NCBI RefSeq assembly: GCF_018224885.1
Contig: NZ_JAGTXB010000001.1
Coordinates: forward strand, 496,001-560,000
Origin: Chitinophaga hostae
Lineage (GTDB): Bacteria; Bacteroidota; Bacteroidia; Chitinophagales; Chitinophagaceae
Reading direction: 5' to 3'
Length of the DNA: 64,000 nt
Shown: piece after piece, positions 27,574 to 37,196 of the stretch
Layout: every line of letters starts with the position of its first letter
Position numbering within the stretch: the first letter of the stretch is position 1
Notes under the pieces: model-generated
The model's input: the letters and a program-made list of their open reading frames with translations, nothing else
Database searches by the model: none
What the model was told of the DNA's origin: nothing
Translations under genes and position numbers: made by a program

Positions 27574-30039
27574 ATGAAATATTTATCTACCTTACTATTT
27601 TTATTCTGTCTAACTGCATCAGCATATGCCCAACAGGGAGTATTAAAAGGAGTTATTGTTAACCGGGATCGTAAACCGGTGGAATTTGCCAACATTGCCA
27701 TTCCTGCATTGCACACTGGCGCAACCGCCAACCAGCAAGGCGCTTTTAATATTAAAAATATTACGCCCGGTACCTATGATATTAAAATTTCGATGGTAGG
27801 ATATCAGTCTGTAACCATTCGGAAAACTATTGCAGCAGCGCAAACCACCCTGTTGAACATCTCCCTGGAAGATGATTTGTCAAAACTCAATGAAGTAGTG
27901 GTTACCGGCGTTTCCCGCGCAACCGCAGTACGCAAAAATCCTATACCCATTGCCGTTATAGGAAAAAGGGAAATGAATATGAATGTGAATAATAACATCA
28001 TCGATGCTATTATAAAAGGCGTACCCGGTGTGAGCGCAGTTACAACCGGTCCCAATATTTCAAAACCTTTTATCCGCGGTTTAGGCTACAACCGTGTACT
28101 GACCTTGTTTGACGGCGTACGCCAGGAAGGGCAACAATGGGGCGATGAACACGGCATTGAAATAGACCAGTACGGCATTTCCCGTGCAGAAGTGGTGAAA
28201 GGGCCTGCCAGTCTTACTTATGGCTCCGATGCCCTCGCCGGCGTCATTAATATGATCCCTGATATCCCGGAATTAACGCCGGGTAAACTACAGGGGAGTT
28301 TCCTCGCTGATTACCACAGTAATAACGGAATGGTGGGCACTTCACTCGGACTTGCCTACAGCCGGAACGACTGGAAATATGTATTTCGCGGCACTGCCAA
28401 AGCCGCACACAACTACCGGAATAAAGTAGATGGATACGTATATGGTACCGCCTTCCGTGAGTATAACCTTACGGGACTGGCAAGAGTGGATAAAGCCTGG
28501 GGGCATTCCCAGTTTGGCGCCACCCTCTACGATAATACACAGGAAATCCCCGATGGCAGCCGGGATTCTCTTACGCGCAGGTTTACAAAACAGGTAAATG
28601 AAGAAGATGATGATATAAAGAACAGGCTGCTGGTGCCTGATGATGCGCTGCGTTCCTACACCATTAATCCATTGCATCAGCATATACAGCATTACCGGTT
28701 TTATAATCACACCAGGCGTAACCTCGGCAAGGGAGATATCAATGCCATGATAGGTGTGCAGCAAAGTATACGACGGGAGTACAATCACCCCCAGATGGTG
28801 GAGCAGCCGGGGTTATATGTAGTATTAAATACGCTGAACTATGATGTACGCTACAATTTGCCGGCCATCAATGGTCTCGAAACCACCGTCGGTATTAATG
28901 GGATGTACCAGTCCAACAAAAGTAAAAATGGCACCAACTTTCCCATACCGGATTATAATTTATTTGATATCGGCGGTTTTGTTTTTGCGAAGAAATCTTT
29001 TGGTAAGGTAGATGTATCCGGTGGTATTCGTTACGACAGCCGCAGCATCCGCTGGAATGATTTCTACGTAGGGCCCAATAAACAAAATGGCTTTGAGCAG
29101 CATGTATCATTACCGGATACGGCCGGTGCGCATTTGCAGTTTCCGCGGTTCAGCCACCGTTATACGGGTATATCCGGCAGCCTCGGCGCTACCTGGAATA
29201 TCAGCGAGCGCATACTGGTTAAAGCTAATATTGCGCGCGGTTACAGGGCTCCTAATATTACAGAGATTGGTTCCAACGGTCTTGATCCGGGAGCGCATAT
29301 TGTATATCTTGGTAACAGGGGTTTTAAGCCTGAGTTTAGTTTGCAGGAAGATATTGGCATACAGGCCTGGTTACCGGATGCCGACATCAGTGTTGAGTTG
29401 TTTAATAATAATATTGAAAACTATATTTACCAGGCAAAACTATACGATAATACCGGCAACCCCGTGGTAATAGTGCCCGGGAATGCCACCTACAAGTATC
29501 AGCAGTCGGCTGCTCAATTGTATGGCGCGGAAGTAACGGTAAATCTTCATCCGCGGAGCATTGCGTGGTTAGCGATGAATAACAGTATCGCCTACACGCA
29601 GGGGCGTAACCGCAATGCTGAAATGATCCGGCAGCATGGCGATGCTGCACGTTATCTGCCGTTTATACCGCCTACGCATATACGCAGCGAACTGAAGGCT
29701 ACCACCCAACGTAACCACGGCGTGTTTTCAAAAACCTATGTCCGGGTAGAGGCGGATGTGATAGCCGGTCAGCCGCATTTTTATGGGGTAGACGATACCG
29801 AAACATATACACCCGGGTATACGCTCATTAATGCCGGTACCGGCAGCAGCATTGTAGGAAAAAACGGAAAAACGATCTGCGAGATATTCCTGCAGCTGGA
29901 TAATATCTGGAATGTTGCCTACCAGGCTAATATGAACAGGTTGAAATATTTTGAATATTATAGCTCCTCTCCTAACGGACGGCTGGGTATCTATAATATG
30001 GGAAGAAATTTCAGTGCTAAAGTAATCGTACCTTTTTAG
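27574..30039 (+). CDS. TonB-dependent outer-membrane receptor, probable metal (zinc) uptake
   Basis: 821 aa from ATG 27574 with signal peptide (MKYLSTLLFLFCLTASAYAQ). N-terminal CarboxypepD_reg-like domain (GVLKGVIVNRDRKPVEFANI), then a TonB plug (NEVVVTGVSRATAVRKNPIPIAVIG, ...RGLGYNRVLTLFDGVRQEGQQ), then the beta-barrel ending in an aromatic strand (NFSAKVIVPF). The plug loop GDEHGIEIDQYG and several His-containing loops would suit a metal-chelate ligand. Position after the COG0523 GTPase supports zinc or other transition-metal import. No SusD partner, so it is not a glycan SusC. Confidence 0.93.
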   Translation: MKYLSTLLFLFCLTASAYAQQGVLKGVIVNRDRKPVEFANIAIPALHTGATANQQGAFNIKNITPGTYDIKISMVGYQSVTIRKTIAAAQTTLLNISLEDDLSKLNEVVVTGVSRATAVRKNPIPIAVIGKREMNMNVNNNIIDAIIKGVPGVSAVTTGPNISKPFIRGLGYNRVLTLFDGVRQEGQQWGDEHGIEIDQYGISRAEVVKGPASLTYGSDALAGVINMIPDIPELTPGKLQGSFLADYHSNNGMVGTSLGLAYSRNDWKYVFRGTAKAAHNYRNKVDGYVYGTAFREYNLTGLARVDKAWGHSQFGATLYDNTQEIPDGSRDSLTRRFTKQVNEEDDDIKNRLLVPDDALRSYTINPLHQHIQHYRFYNHTRRNLGKGDINAMIGVQQSIRREYNHPQMVEQPGLYVVLNTLNYDVRYNLPAINGLETTVGINGMYQSNKSKNGTNFPIPDYNLFDIGGFVFAKKSFGKVDVSGGIRYDSRSIRWNDFYVGPNKQNGFEQHVSLPDTAGAHLQFPRFSHRYTGISGSLGATWNISERILVKANIARGYRAPNITEIGSNGLDPGAHIVYLGNRGFKPEFSLQEDIGIQAWLPDADISVELFNNNIENYIYQAKLYDNTGNPVVIVPGNATYKYQQSAAQLYGAEVTVNLHPRSIAWLAMNNSIAYTQGRNRNAEMIRQHGDAARYLPFIPPTHIRSELKATTQRNHGVFSKTYVRVEADVIAGQPHFYGVDDTETYTPGYTLINAGTGSSIVGKNGKTICEIFLQLDNIWNVAYQANMNRLKYFEYYSSSPNGRLGIYNMGRNFSAKVIVPF

Positions 30040-30045
30040 GTACGG

Positions 30046-30717
30046 TTACCACAGCTTGAGCCCCATTTTTATACCGATCTGTAAGCTGGGTAACACGCTC
30101 ACCATACGGCCATTATTCAGGGATACTTTATTATCATCGAAGTGATAGGTGTTGTACTGGTAAATTTTGCTGCGTACACCGATGCCAATAAAAGGATCAA
30201 GTATGAAGCGGTCTTTTGTAAACTGCCGTCCTATCAATAATTGAAGCCCGATTACGCTTTTATCACCGGAGTCAGTATAGGTGGCATCCTGGAAGGTATG
30301 GTCTTCGTTAGGATAGAAAACTTTCTTAAAAAATACGATGGGCTCAAAGTAAGTACCGGCCGCCCTTGACGGCGCCATTTCCCTGGAAATAAGATAGAGG
30401 CGTGCGCCTACGCGAAAACCAAGGCCCCGGCCATCAACAAACTGTTCGGTACTGATATCGGGTTTCTTTTGTCCAATATCAATTTTTTTTGCCAGTACAT
30501 AGTCCGGGTAATCGGTATAAATACCACTGATACCTACTTCCAGGCTGAAGTTATCTGATATCTCCTGTTCGAGTGATATATCCAGTTCATTTATCAATGT
30601 GGCGGGATTCACCTTCAGATAGGTATTTCTGCTCACTTGTTTCTTCTTACCATCCTGTGCAAAAGATGATAATATGAGCGAACAGCATAACCATGATAAT
30701 AGCAGTGTCTTTTTCAT
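30046..30717 (-). CDS. outer-membrane beta-barrel protein, unknown function
   Basis: 223 aa with signal peptide (MKKTLLLSWLCCSLILSSFAQ). The mature part alternates polar and hydrophobic residues (ISLEQEISDNFSLEVGISGIYTDYP, FRVGARLYLISREM, SVIGLQLLIGRQF) and ends with an amphipathic strand and terminal Trp (IKMGLKLW), consistent with a small outer-membrane barrel. No family assigned. Converges with the TonB receptor, the stops being 6 bp apart, with no clear terminator between them. Confidence 0.8.
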   Translation of the reverse strand: MKKTLLLSWLCCSLILSSFAQDGKKKQVSRNTYLKVNPATLINELDISLEQEISDNFSLEVGISGIYTDYPDYVLAKKIDIGQKKPDISTEQFVDGRGLGFRVGARLYLISREMAPSRAAGTYFEPIVFFKKVFYPNEDHTFQDATYTDSGDKSVIGLQLLIGRQFTKDRFILDPFIGIGVRSKIYQYNTYHFDDNKVSLNNGRMVSVLPSLQIGIKMGLKLW

Positions 30718-30772
30718 ACAGTTGTAAGGGTTAGACTGGCTTTAGGACCTTATTCCTGGCGTATGTCAGCCT

Positions 30773-31342
30773 TTAAAGACTGGTCAATAATCGTTCCACA
30801 ATTACCGGAAACCATTGATGCTCCAAGGCCTGCACCTTTTTCGCAACTGTTTCGGGCGTGTCTTCCGGTGTAATGATACAGCGTTCCTGGAGGATCGTTT
30901 CACCGTCGTCATATTTTTCGTTCACATAGTGTATGGTAATACCACTTTCTTTTTCACCTGCGGCTATTACTGCTTCATGTACAAAGTGGCCATACATTCC
31001 TTTGCCTCCGAACTTCGGCAGCAGGGCCGGGTGGATATTGATGATACGGTTAGGAAAGGCCTGGACCAGGTTGGCGGGTATTTTCCATAAAAAGCCAGCC
31101 AGCACCACAAAGTCGATCTGTTGCTCCTTTAATAACTGTACATATATATCTGAATGGAAGAACGGTTCCTTTTCTATTAATATAGCGGGGATACCTTCGC
31201 GTTCGGCGATCTGTAAAACACCAGCACCTGCTTTGTTACACACAATGAGGGAAACCCTGCCTTTGTCCGAATTCCTGAGATGATCTATAATTTTCTGCGC
31301 GTTGCTACCTGCACCCGAAGCGAATATGGCGATATTTTTCAA
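30773..31342 (-). CDS. purN: phosphoribosylglycinamide formyltransferase
   Basis: 189 aa. N-terminal KNIAIFASGAGSNAQKI binds the GAR phosphate; the catalytic Asn-His pair lies in INIHPALLPKF; the formyl-folate/Asp region is GITIHYVNEKYDDGETILQE. Transfers the formyl group from 10-formyl-THF to GAR in purine synthesis, cytosolic. Monocistronic in this window; other pur genes are not present. Typical size for PurN. Confidence 0.97.
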   Translation of the reverse strand: MKNIAIFASGAGSNAQKIIDHLRNSDKGRVSLIVCNKAGAGVLQIAEREGIPAILIEKEPFFHSDIYVQLLKEQQIDFVVLAGFLWKIPANLVQAFPNRIINIHPALLPKFGGKGMYGHFVHEAVIAAGEKESGITIHYVNEKYDDGETILQERCIITPEDTPETVAKKVQALEHQWFPVIVERLLTSL

Positions 31343-31468
31343 CTAACTCTGTTTTAAACCGTAAAATTACGAATTAGGAATTACGATTTCCGGATTTGTG
31401 GGTAAATAGTACACACCTGGCGCACCATTATATATTGACAGTAATCCGTAGCCCCTGATTCGCCGGTT

Positions 31469-32218
31469 TTATTTCAGGTATTCGCCACAGCCCTGGTAGG
31501 TTTTATCTTTAATTTGTACCTGTACGGTGTTGGCCCGCATAAAGCCGCTCATGTCGTCGGCGCACATGGTATTACGGATGCTGATGGTGATGCCCGGGGT
31601 GGTATATACCTTTAATGTATCAGTATTAGGCTTTGCTGCTGGCAGGGTGCTTTGCAGGCTGTCGCCGGCGGCGGTGCGGAAGTTGATTTTTTTATTATCA
31701 AGATCGAGGCTCCAGAAAGGTTCGTTGCCATTGGCGGTAAACCGGATACCGGCTTTAGCTTTATCGGCCAGTAGTTGCCGGCGGTCGCCCCCTTCTACCG
31801 GTTTCAGGACATAGTTGCTGGCCAGTACGCCTTCGATGCGTTTACCTTTGGTATCGAGCAGGAGTAGTTTTCCCTCGGATGCCAGGAAGGAGCTGCTGTC
31901 GGTTTTCTTTTGGATCACGATGGTGGAGTCAGATGTTTGTTTCCAGGTGCCGGTTTCCACGGTGGCGATTCCCTGTCCTCTTCCCTGGTAGGCAACCAGC
32001 TCACTGAAAGTATGGTCGTCGTACAGGCTTATCTGGTAGTCCATCCCCGGGCAGTCGGCGCAAGGCAGCGTGCCCTGGTAGGTGCCGGTAATATGTGTAG
32101 GTGTGGAGGGACCTGGTGCGGGTGTTTGTAAGGTACTGTCCGTTTGGCTGGCCGGGGGATTGTTGTTACAGGCGGCAGCAACGGCCAGGAAAATGGGGAG
32201 GAGGATGCTTTTTTTCAT
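31469..32218 (-). CDS. NlpE-like lipoprotein fused to a COG3650-type domain
   Basis: 249 aa, lipobox AVAAAC with NNN following. The first half is an NlpE-N domain (ITGTYQGTLPCADCPGMDYQISLYDDHTFS), including the CxxC seen in copper-homeostasis/envelope-stress NlpE proteins and a TGTWKQTSDSTIVI strand. The second half (FTANGNEPFWSLDLDNKKINFR ... CADDMSGFMRANTVQVQIKDKTYQGCGEYL) matches the COG3650 membrane-bound lysozyme-inhibitor-like domain, with three Cys. Predicted to be lipid-anchored in the envelope; function as stress sensor or structural lipoprotein is inferred from NlpE. Confidence 0.88.
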   Translation of the reverse strand: MKKSILLPIFLAVAAACNNNPPASQTDSTLQTPAPGPSTPTHITGTYQGTLPCADCPGMDYQISLYDDHTFSELVAYQGRGQGIATVETGTWKQTSDSTIVIQKKTDSSSFLASEGKLLLLDTKGKRIEGVLASNYVLKPVEGGDRRQLLADKAKAGIRFTANGNEPFWSLDLDNKKINFRTAAGDSLQSTLPAAKPNTDTLKVYTTPGITISIRNTMCADDMSGFMRANTVQVQIKDKTYQGCGEYLK

Positions 32219-32589
32219 GGGACCGAGTTTTTAGCAGCTGATTGAACATTCTGGTTCGCTGGCAGGTTATTATGGGTAAAAATAACAACTCTCGCAGAAA
32301 TTAACCACGCTGACAGATAATATATTATATTGTGTAAGGAAGGATATAGGGGACCACTATCTGATTTTCATCTACATCTATTATAGTTATATCCCCGGAA
32401 ACCTTGACCCACGTTATGATGTAGACGAGCCTCCACAGGGGAATCAAACTTTCAATCAAAATAATAAGTTTTGAAAGGATATATTCGGCGTTGAGATCAA
32501 ATAGGCCAGCAGTAAGACTTCCAGCTCAATCTTCGTTAAAAAAACGGCCAAAAAAAGGCATCTTATAAGACAATAATTTTTTTTAATTG

Positions 32590-32622
32590 TTGGTAAATTG
32601 TCAACATTCTGTCTTATTTTTG
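32590..32622 (+). promoter_or_regulatory. promoter of the respiratory operon (TTG-N22-TATTTTTG)
   Basis: In the 450-bp gap 32219-32668, TTG 32590-32592 and -7 box TATTTTTG 32615-32622 are 22 bp apart and ~47 bp upstream of actA. A 7-bp inverted repeat CTTTCAA/TTGAAAG (32449-32455, 32471-32477) lies further upstream; no other feature seen. Confidence 0.55.
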
Positions 32623-32668
32623 CTGGCACTTTTAAGAAACTTTAGGTCAAATCTAAACTATATAGGCT

Positions 32669-33943
32669 GTGTATCGTCGTGTTTCCATTCTTTTGCGCAA
32701 GCATTTTGTGAGTGTGCTTATTCTATGCGCTAGTATAGTAATTCCGTTTTCTTCTGTAAAGGCAGCGGATCCAGCGAAGGGTAAAGCATTATTCCAAACA
32801 AACTGTGCTTCCTGCCATAATGTCCATAAGAAGCTGACAGGTCCTGCATTAGCGGGAGTAGAAGGTCGCTGGGCCGATAAGAAATTATTGCACCAGTGGA
32901 TCCATAACTCCGCATCAGTACTGGCTACAGGGGACAAATATGCCAATGACCTCTTCAACGAGTTCAATAAGACAGCGATGACCGCCTTCCCTCAGTTATC
33001 TAACGAGGAGATTGACGACATCCTGGCTTACATTAAAGTTGAAGAAGTAAAAACACCGGGTGGTGCTAAGACACCGGGTGGTGATACAGCTCCTGCCGGT
33101 GCTGAAAAAGGCAATGATAACAGCTTACTGTTTGGTATCATTACCCTGATCCTGGCAGTAGTAGCGCTGATCCTCATGCAAATCAACAGCAACCTGAATA
33201 AGCTGGCTGGTGATAAAGAAGGCGTTCCAACACCAGATCCCGTTCCTTTCTACAAAAACAAAGCTTACCTCGCACTGATCATCCTGGTGCTCTTCATGGT
33301 AGGCGGATATCTCACTATCCAGGGAGCTGTAGGATTGGGTCGTCAGAAAGACTACATGCCGGAGCAACCTATCTTCTACAGCCACAAGGTGCACGCCGGT
33401 ATTAACCAGATCAACTGCTTATACTGCCACGCCGGTGCCGAGAAGAGCAAACACGCCATGATTCCTTCCGAAAATATCTGTATGAACTGTCACAAGGCCA
33501 TTAAGGAATACTCCGGTCCTGAGCTGACAACTGCAGAAGGTAAGAAGGTAGACGGTACTGCAGAAATCGCGAAATTATACGATTACGTAGGCTGGGATCC
33601 TGAAGCTGGTAAATATACCAAGCCAGGTAAACCTATCGAATGGACCAAGATCCACAACCTGCCCGACCACGTTTACTTCAACCACTCCCAACACGTGGTT
33701 GCCGGTCAGCAGCAATGTCAAACCTGCCACGGTGCCATTACTGAAATGGATGAAGTACACCAGTTTGCTGACCTCTCTATGGGATGGTGCATCAACTGTC
33801 ACCGTACTACCAAAGTGCAGTTCGCTGACAACAACTATTACAGCATCTTCGAAAAGCTTCATCAGGATATTAAAGATAAGAAGATCGACAGTGTAACAGT
33901 TGAAATGGTAGGTGGTACTGAATGTCAAAAATGTCACTACTAG
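32669..33943 (+). CDS. actA: Alternative Complex III subunit A: multihaem cytochrome c with N-terminal monohaem domain
   Basis: 424 aa, GTG start. Signal/anchor segment (RRVSILLRKHFVSVLILCASIVI), then a monohaem cytochrome-c domain with CASCH (46-50), two membrane helices (about 152-172 and 199-218), then five more CxxCH motifs: CLYCH 250, CMNCH 271, CQTCH 350, CINCH 374 and CQKCH 419, the last only one residue from the C terminus. Six haems in one chain; the C-terminal five correspond to the pentahaem ActA of Rhodothermus/Flavobacterium ACIII. It passes electrons from the ActB Fe-S clusters to the acceptor cytochrome. First gene of actABCDEF-cox. Confidence 0.95.
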   Translation: MYRRVSILLRKHFVSVLILCASIVIPFSSVKAADPAKGKALFQTNCASCHNVHKKLTGPALAGVEGRWADKKLLHQWIHNSASVLATGDKYANDLFNEFNKTAMTAFPQLSNEEIDDILAYIKVEEVKTPGGAKTPGGDTAPAGAEKGNDNSLLFGIITLILAVVALILMQINSNLNKLAGDKEGVPTPDPVPFYKNKAYLALIILVLFMVGGYLTIQGAVGLGRQKDYMPEQPIFYSHKVHAGINQINCLYCHAGAEKSKHAMIPSENICMNCHKAIKEYSGPELTTAEGKKVDGTAEIAKLYDYVGWDPEAGKYTKPGKPIEWTKIHNLPDHVYFNHSQHVVAGQQQCQTCHGAITEMDEVHQFADLSMGWCINCHRTTKVQFADNNYYSIFEKLHQDIKDKKIDSVTVEMVGGTECQKCHY

Positions 33944-34014
33944 GATGGATTTAGAGGGATACCCCCTCAGATCAGAAGATATCAAAATTTATAAACGTAA
34001 CTCGTTAATATAAC

Positions 34015-37000
34015 ATGGAGCAAAAAAAGTATTGGAAAGGCTTGGAGGAGTTGCACAATACCGATGCGCATCAGGAAATTGTGAAGAACGAATTCAGTGA
34101 AGAACTGCCGTTCGAGAGTGAAGGCCTGTTGAATGCTACTACCCCCCGCAGGGATTTTCTTAAATATCTGGGCTTCACCACTGCTGCTGCCGCTATCGCT
34201 GCCAGCTGTGAAACCCCCGTTAAGAAAGCTATTCCGTATGTAAACAAACCGGAAGAAATTACCCCGGGCGTAGCCAATTATTATGCTTCTTCCTATTCCA
34301 TTGATGGAGAATATGTACCGGTTGTGGTGAAAACCCGTGAAGGTCGTCCTATCAAACTGGAAGGAAATACTTTATCATCTATCACACAGGGGGCTACTTC
34401 TGCCAGAGTACAAGGAGCTGTATTGAGCCTGTATGATACTGCCCGTCTCCGTTTCCCCTCTATCGGCGGTACGGAAACTACCTGGGCAGAACTGGATAAA
34501 CAAGTAGGTGCAGCACTGGCCGGATTAGGCGGTGCTCCTGTTGTTTTATTAAGCGCTACCTTACTCAGCCCCACTACCAAAAAGGTAATCGGCGAGTTCC
34601 TGGCTAAATATCCAAACTCACGCCACGTAGTATACGATGCAGTTTCATACTCTGGTATGCTGCAGGCAAACGAAGCAGCTTACGGTAAAAGAGTTATCCC
34701 GTCCTACCACTTTGAAAATGCCAAAGCGATAGTGAGTCTGGGAGCTGACTTTATCGGAACCTGGCTCAACCCTGTTGAATACGCCCGCCAGTTTGCTCAA
34801 ACCCGTAAGATCAATGCGCAGAAACCCGAAATGTCTAAGCTTTTCGCGTTCGAAAGCCATATGAGCCTCACCGGTGCAAACGCAGACGAAAGATATACAC
34901 ACAAACCATCTGAATCCGGTGCCATCGCACTGGCACTGCTGGCAGCAGTAGGCGGCAGCGTAACCGCTCCTGCAATTGCTGACAAGCGTGTGGCAGACGG
35001 TATACAGAAAGCAGCGAAAGAACTGAAGGCTAACGCTGGTAAAGCACTGGTAGTTAGTGGTTCTAACGATGTAAATGTACAAACCATTGTAAACGCCATC
35101 AATAACATCATCGGCGCTAATGGTACTACTATCGATTTCGCATCCCCTTCCAACTACCGTCAGGGTATCGATAGCGATATGACCAAACTGGTAAGTGACA
35201 TGAACGCAGGCAGCATCGGTGCTGTACTGGTACTGGGCACTAACCCGGTTTATGACTACTTCGAGTCAGCCAAATTCGCGGAAGGCCTGAAGAAAGTAAA
35301 ACTCACCGTTTCCTTCAACGAAAGAAACGACGAAACAACTGAACTGTGTAAATATGTTGCGCCTGATCATCATTTCCTCGAAAGCTGGAATGATGCAGAA
35401 GGCAGAACAGGCTACTATAGCTTTGCGCAGCCTACTATCCTCCCACTGTTCAAAACACGCGCGGTACAGGATACTTTCCTCACCTGGGCTGGCAACACCA
35501 CTGCCTGGGCTGATTACCTGAAAAACGAGTGGATCAGCAAACTGGGCGGACAGGAAGCATGGGATAAAGCATTACAGGATGGTGTGGTTGAACCAGCTGC
35601 TGCTCCTGCTTTAGGAGGTGCCTCTTTCGCCGGCGACATTGCTGGTGCGGCAGGTAAAATCAACAGTGGCAAGAAAGGTGGTAAACTGGAACTGGTACTG
35701 TACGAAAAAGTAGCGATCGGTAGCGGTAAACTGGCTAACAACCCCTGGTTACAGGAAATGCCGGATCCAATTACCCGCTCTACCTGGGGCAACTACGCTT
35801 GTATCTCCAACAAACTGGCTAAAACCTTCTCTACTCAGTTAGGTGATGACTACGAAATCAATGCTGAGAAGAAAGTACTGAAAGTAAAATCCAACGGTAA
35901 GGAAATTGAACTGCCATTGCTGATTGTTCCTGGTATGCACCCGGAAGTAATCGCTATCGCAGTAGGTTACGGCCGTGGTGAAAAAGTAGGAAGAGCTGCC
36001 GGTGGTATCGGTAAAAACGCTTATCCTTTTGTAAGCTTCAATGGTCAGACTTTTGACTACTTCACTACCGACGCATCTGTTGATGCTACCGGTACCAAAG
36101 AAATTGTTGCTTTAACACAAACACATAACAGCTACGAAGGCCGTCCTATCGTTAAAGAAACCACCCTGGAAGAGTTCATTAAGAACCCTAAGGAGGTGAA
36201 CGAAGACAGGCTGGAGCTGAAGAAATTTGGTGCTGATTTCCGTAAGGATGCTACCCTGTATCCTAACTATAGCTATCCTGGTATCAAATGGGGCATGTCT
36301 ATCGACCTGAACACCTGTTTCGGTTGCGGAGCGTGTACGATTGCCTGCCAGGCTGAAAACAACGTTTCTGTTGTAGGTCGCGAAGAAGTAGCAAAAGCGC
36401 ACGAAATGCACTGGATCCGTATCGACCGTTACTTCAGCGGCGATGAGGAAAATCCGGAAGTAGTGTTCCAGCCAATGCTGTGTCAGCACTGCGATAACGC
36501 GCCTTGCGAAAACGTTTGTCCGGTTGGCGCTACCAACCACAGCTCTGAAGGTATTAACCAGATGGCTTACAACCGTTGTATCGGTACCCGTTACTGCGCA
36601 AACAACTGTCCTTATAAAGTACGTCGCCTCAACTGGAGAGACTGGAACGGTGCGGACAGCTTTGAAAACAACCTCTACGATGTGGCAGATATGAACGATA
36701 ACCTCACCCGTATGGTGCTGAACCCTGACGTAGTGGTTCGTAGCCGTGGTGTGATGGAAAAATGTTCCTTCTGCGTACAACGTCTGCAGGAAGCTAAACT
36801 GGATGCGAAGAAAGCTGGTCACCCATTGAAAGATGGTGCTGCTAAAACCGCCTGCCAGCAAGCTTGTGGCGCTGATGCGATCGTATTCGGTAACATCAAC
36901 GACAAGAACAGCGAAATCTATAAGATCCGCAACGAAATGCAGACCGACAGGTTGTATTATGTGTTGGAAGAAACACACGTACTGCCTTCTATCAGCTACC

Positions 37001-37080
37001 TGGCTAAGATCAGAAACAAGGATGCAGCTCCAAAGGCAGAGAAAGAATCTGCTCATAAGGAAGAAGCGCATCACGCGTAA
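34015..37080 (+). CDS. actB: Alternative Complex III subunit B: molybdopterin-oxidoreductase-like iron-sulfur protein
   Basis: 1021 aa. A twin-arginine-like RRDFLKYLGFTTAAAAIAASC (45-65) ends in a lipobox-like Cys. The large middle region resembles molybdopterin oxidoreductases (family knowledge: ActB binds no Mo cofactor). The C-terminal third is a ferredoxin-like module: CFGCGACTIACQAEN near 767, CQHCDNAPCENVCPVGA near 823, CIGTRYCANNCPYKVRR near 857, CSFCVQ near 917 and CQQACGADAI near 946, enough for four clusters. It takes electrons from menaquinol oxidation at ActC and delivers them to ActA. 71 bp after actA. Confidence 0.97.
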   Translation: MEQKKYWKGLEELHNTDAHQEIVKNEFSEELPFESEGLLNATTPRRDFLKYLGFTTAAAAIAASCETPVKKAIPYVNKPEEITPGVANYYASSYSIDGEYVPVVVKTREGRPIKLEGNTLSSITQGATSARVQGAVLSLYDTARLRFPSIGGTETTWAELDKQVGAALAGLGGAPVVLLSATLLSPTTKKVIGEFLAKYPNSRHVVYDAVSYSGMLQANEAAYGKRVIPSYHFENAKAIVSLGADFIGTWLNPVEYARQFAQTRKINAQKPEMSKLFAFESHMSLTGANADERYTHKPSESGAIALALLAAVGGSVTAPAIADKRVADGIQKAAKELKANAGKALVVSGSNDVNVQTIVNAINNIIGANGTTIDFASPSNYRQGIDSDMTKLVSDMNAGSIGAVLVLGTNPVYDYFESAKFAEGLKKVKLTVSFNERNDETTELCKYVAPDHHFLESWNDAEGRTGYYSFAQPTILPLFKTRAVQDTFLTWAGNTTAWADYLKNEWISKLGGQEAWDKALQDGVVEPAAAPALGGASFAGDIAGAAGKINSGKKGGKLELVLYEKVAIGSGKLANNPWLQEMPDPITRSTWGNYACISNKLAKTFSTQLGDDYEINAEKKVLKVKSNGKEIELPLLIVPGMHPEVIAIAVGYGRGEKVGRAAGGIGKNAYPFVSFNGQTFDYFTTDASVDATGTKEIVALTQTHNSYEGRPIVKETTLEEFIKNPKEVNEDRLELKKFGADFRKDATLYPNYSYPGIKWGMSIDLNTCFGCGACTIACQAENNVSVVGREEVAKAHEMHWIRIDRYFSGDEENPEVVFQPMLCQHCDNAPCENVCPVGATNHSSEGINQMAYNRCIGTRYCANNCPYKVRRLNWRDWNGADSFENNLYDVADMNDNLTRMVLNPDVVVRSRGVMEKCSFCVQRLQEAKLDAKKAGHPLKDGAAKTACQQACGADAIVFGNINDKNSEIYKIRNEMQTDRLYYVLEETHVLPSISYLAKIRNKDAAPKAEKESAHKEEAHHA

Positions 37081-37157
37081 GAGATCTTAACAGGAAATCG
37101 TTAGGAGATAAAGACAGAAAGAAGTTACAGAATCTGAGATCATAACAAAAGACAAGG

Positions 37158-37192
37158 GCTAGTAGCTAGAAGCTAGCAGCTAAAAGCTTATA
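37158..37192. repeat. pure heptamer array immediately before actC
   Basis: Five contiguous 7-bp units GCTAGTA, GCTAGAA, GCTAGCA, GCTAAAA, GCTTATA end four bases before the actC ATG (37197). It occupies the position of the ribosome-binding site; no inverted partner is seen nearby. Confidence 0.85.
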
Positions 37193-37196
37193 GAAT

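Noticed and set aside
34015..37080. ActB judged as a degenerate molybdoenzyme or broken gene
   Set aside because: Loss of Mo-cofactor ligands is the normal state of ACIII ActB proteins; the frame is intact and all iron-sulfur cysteines are present.
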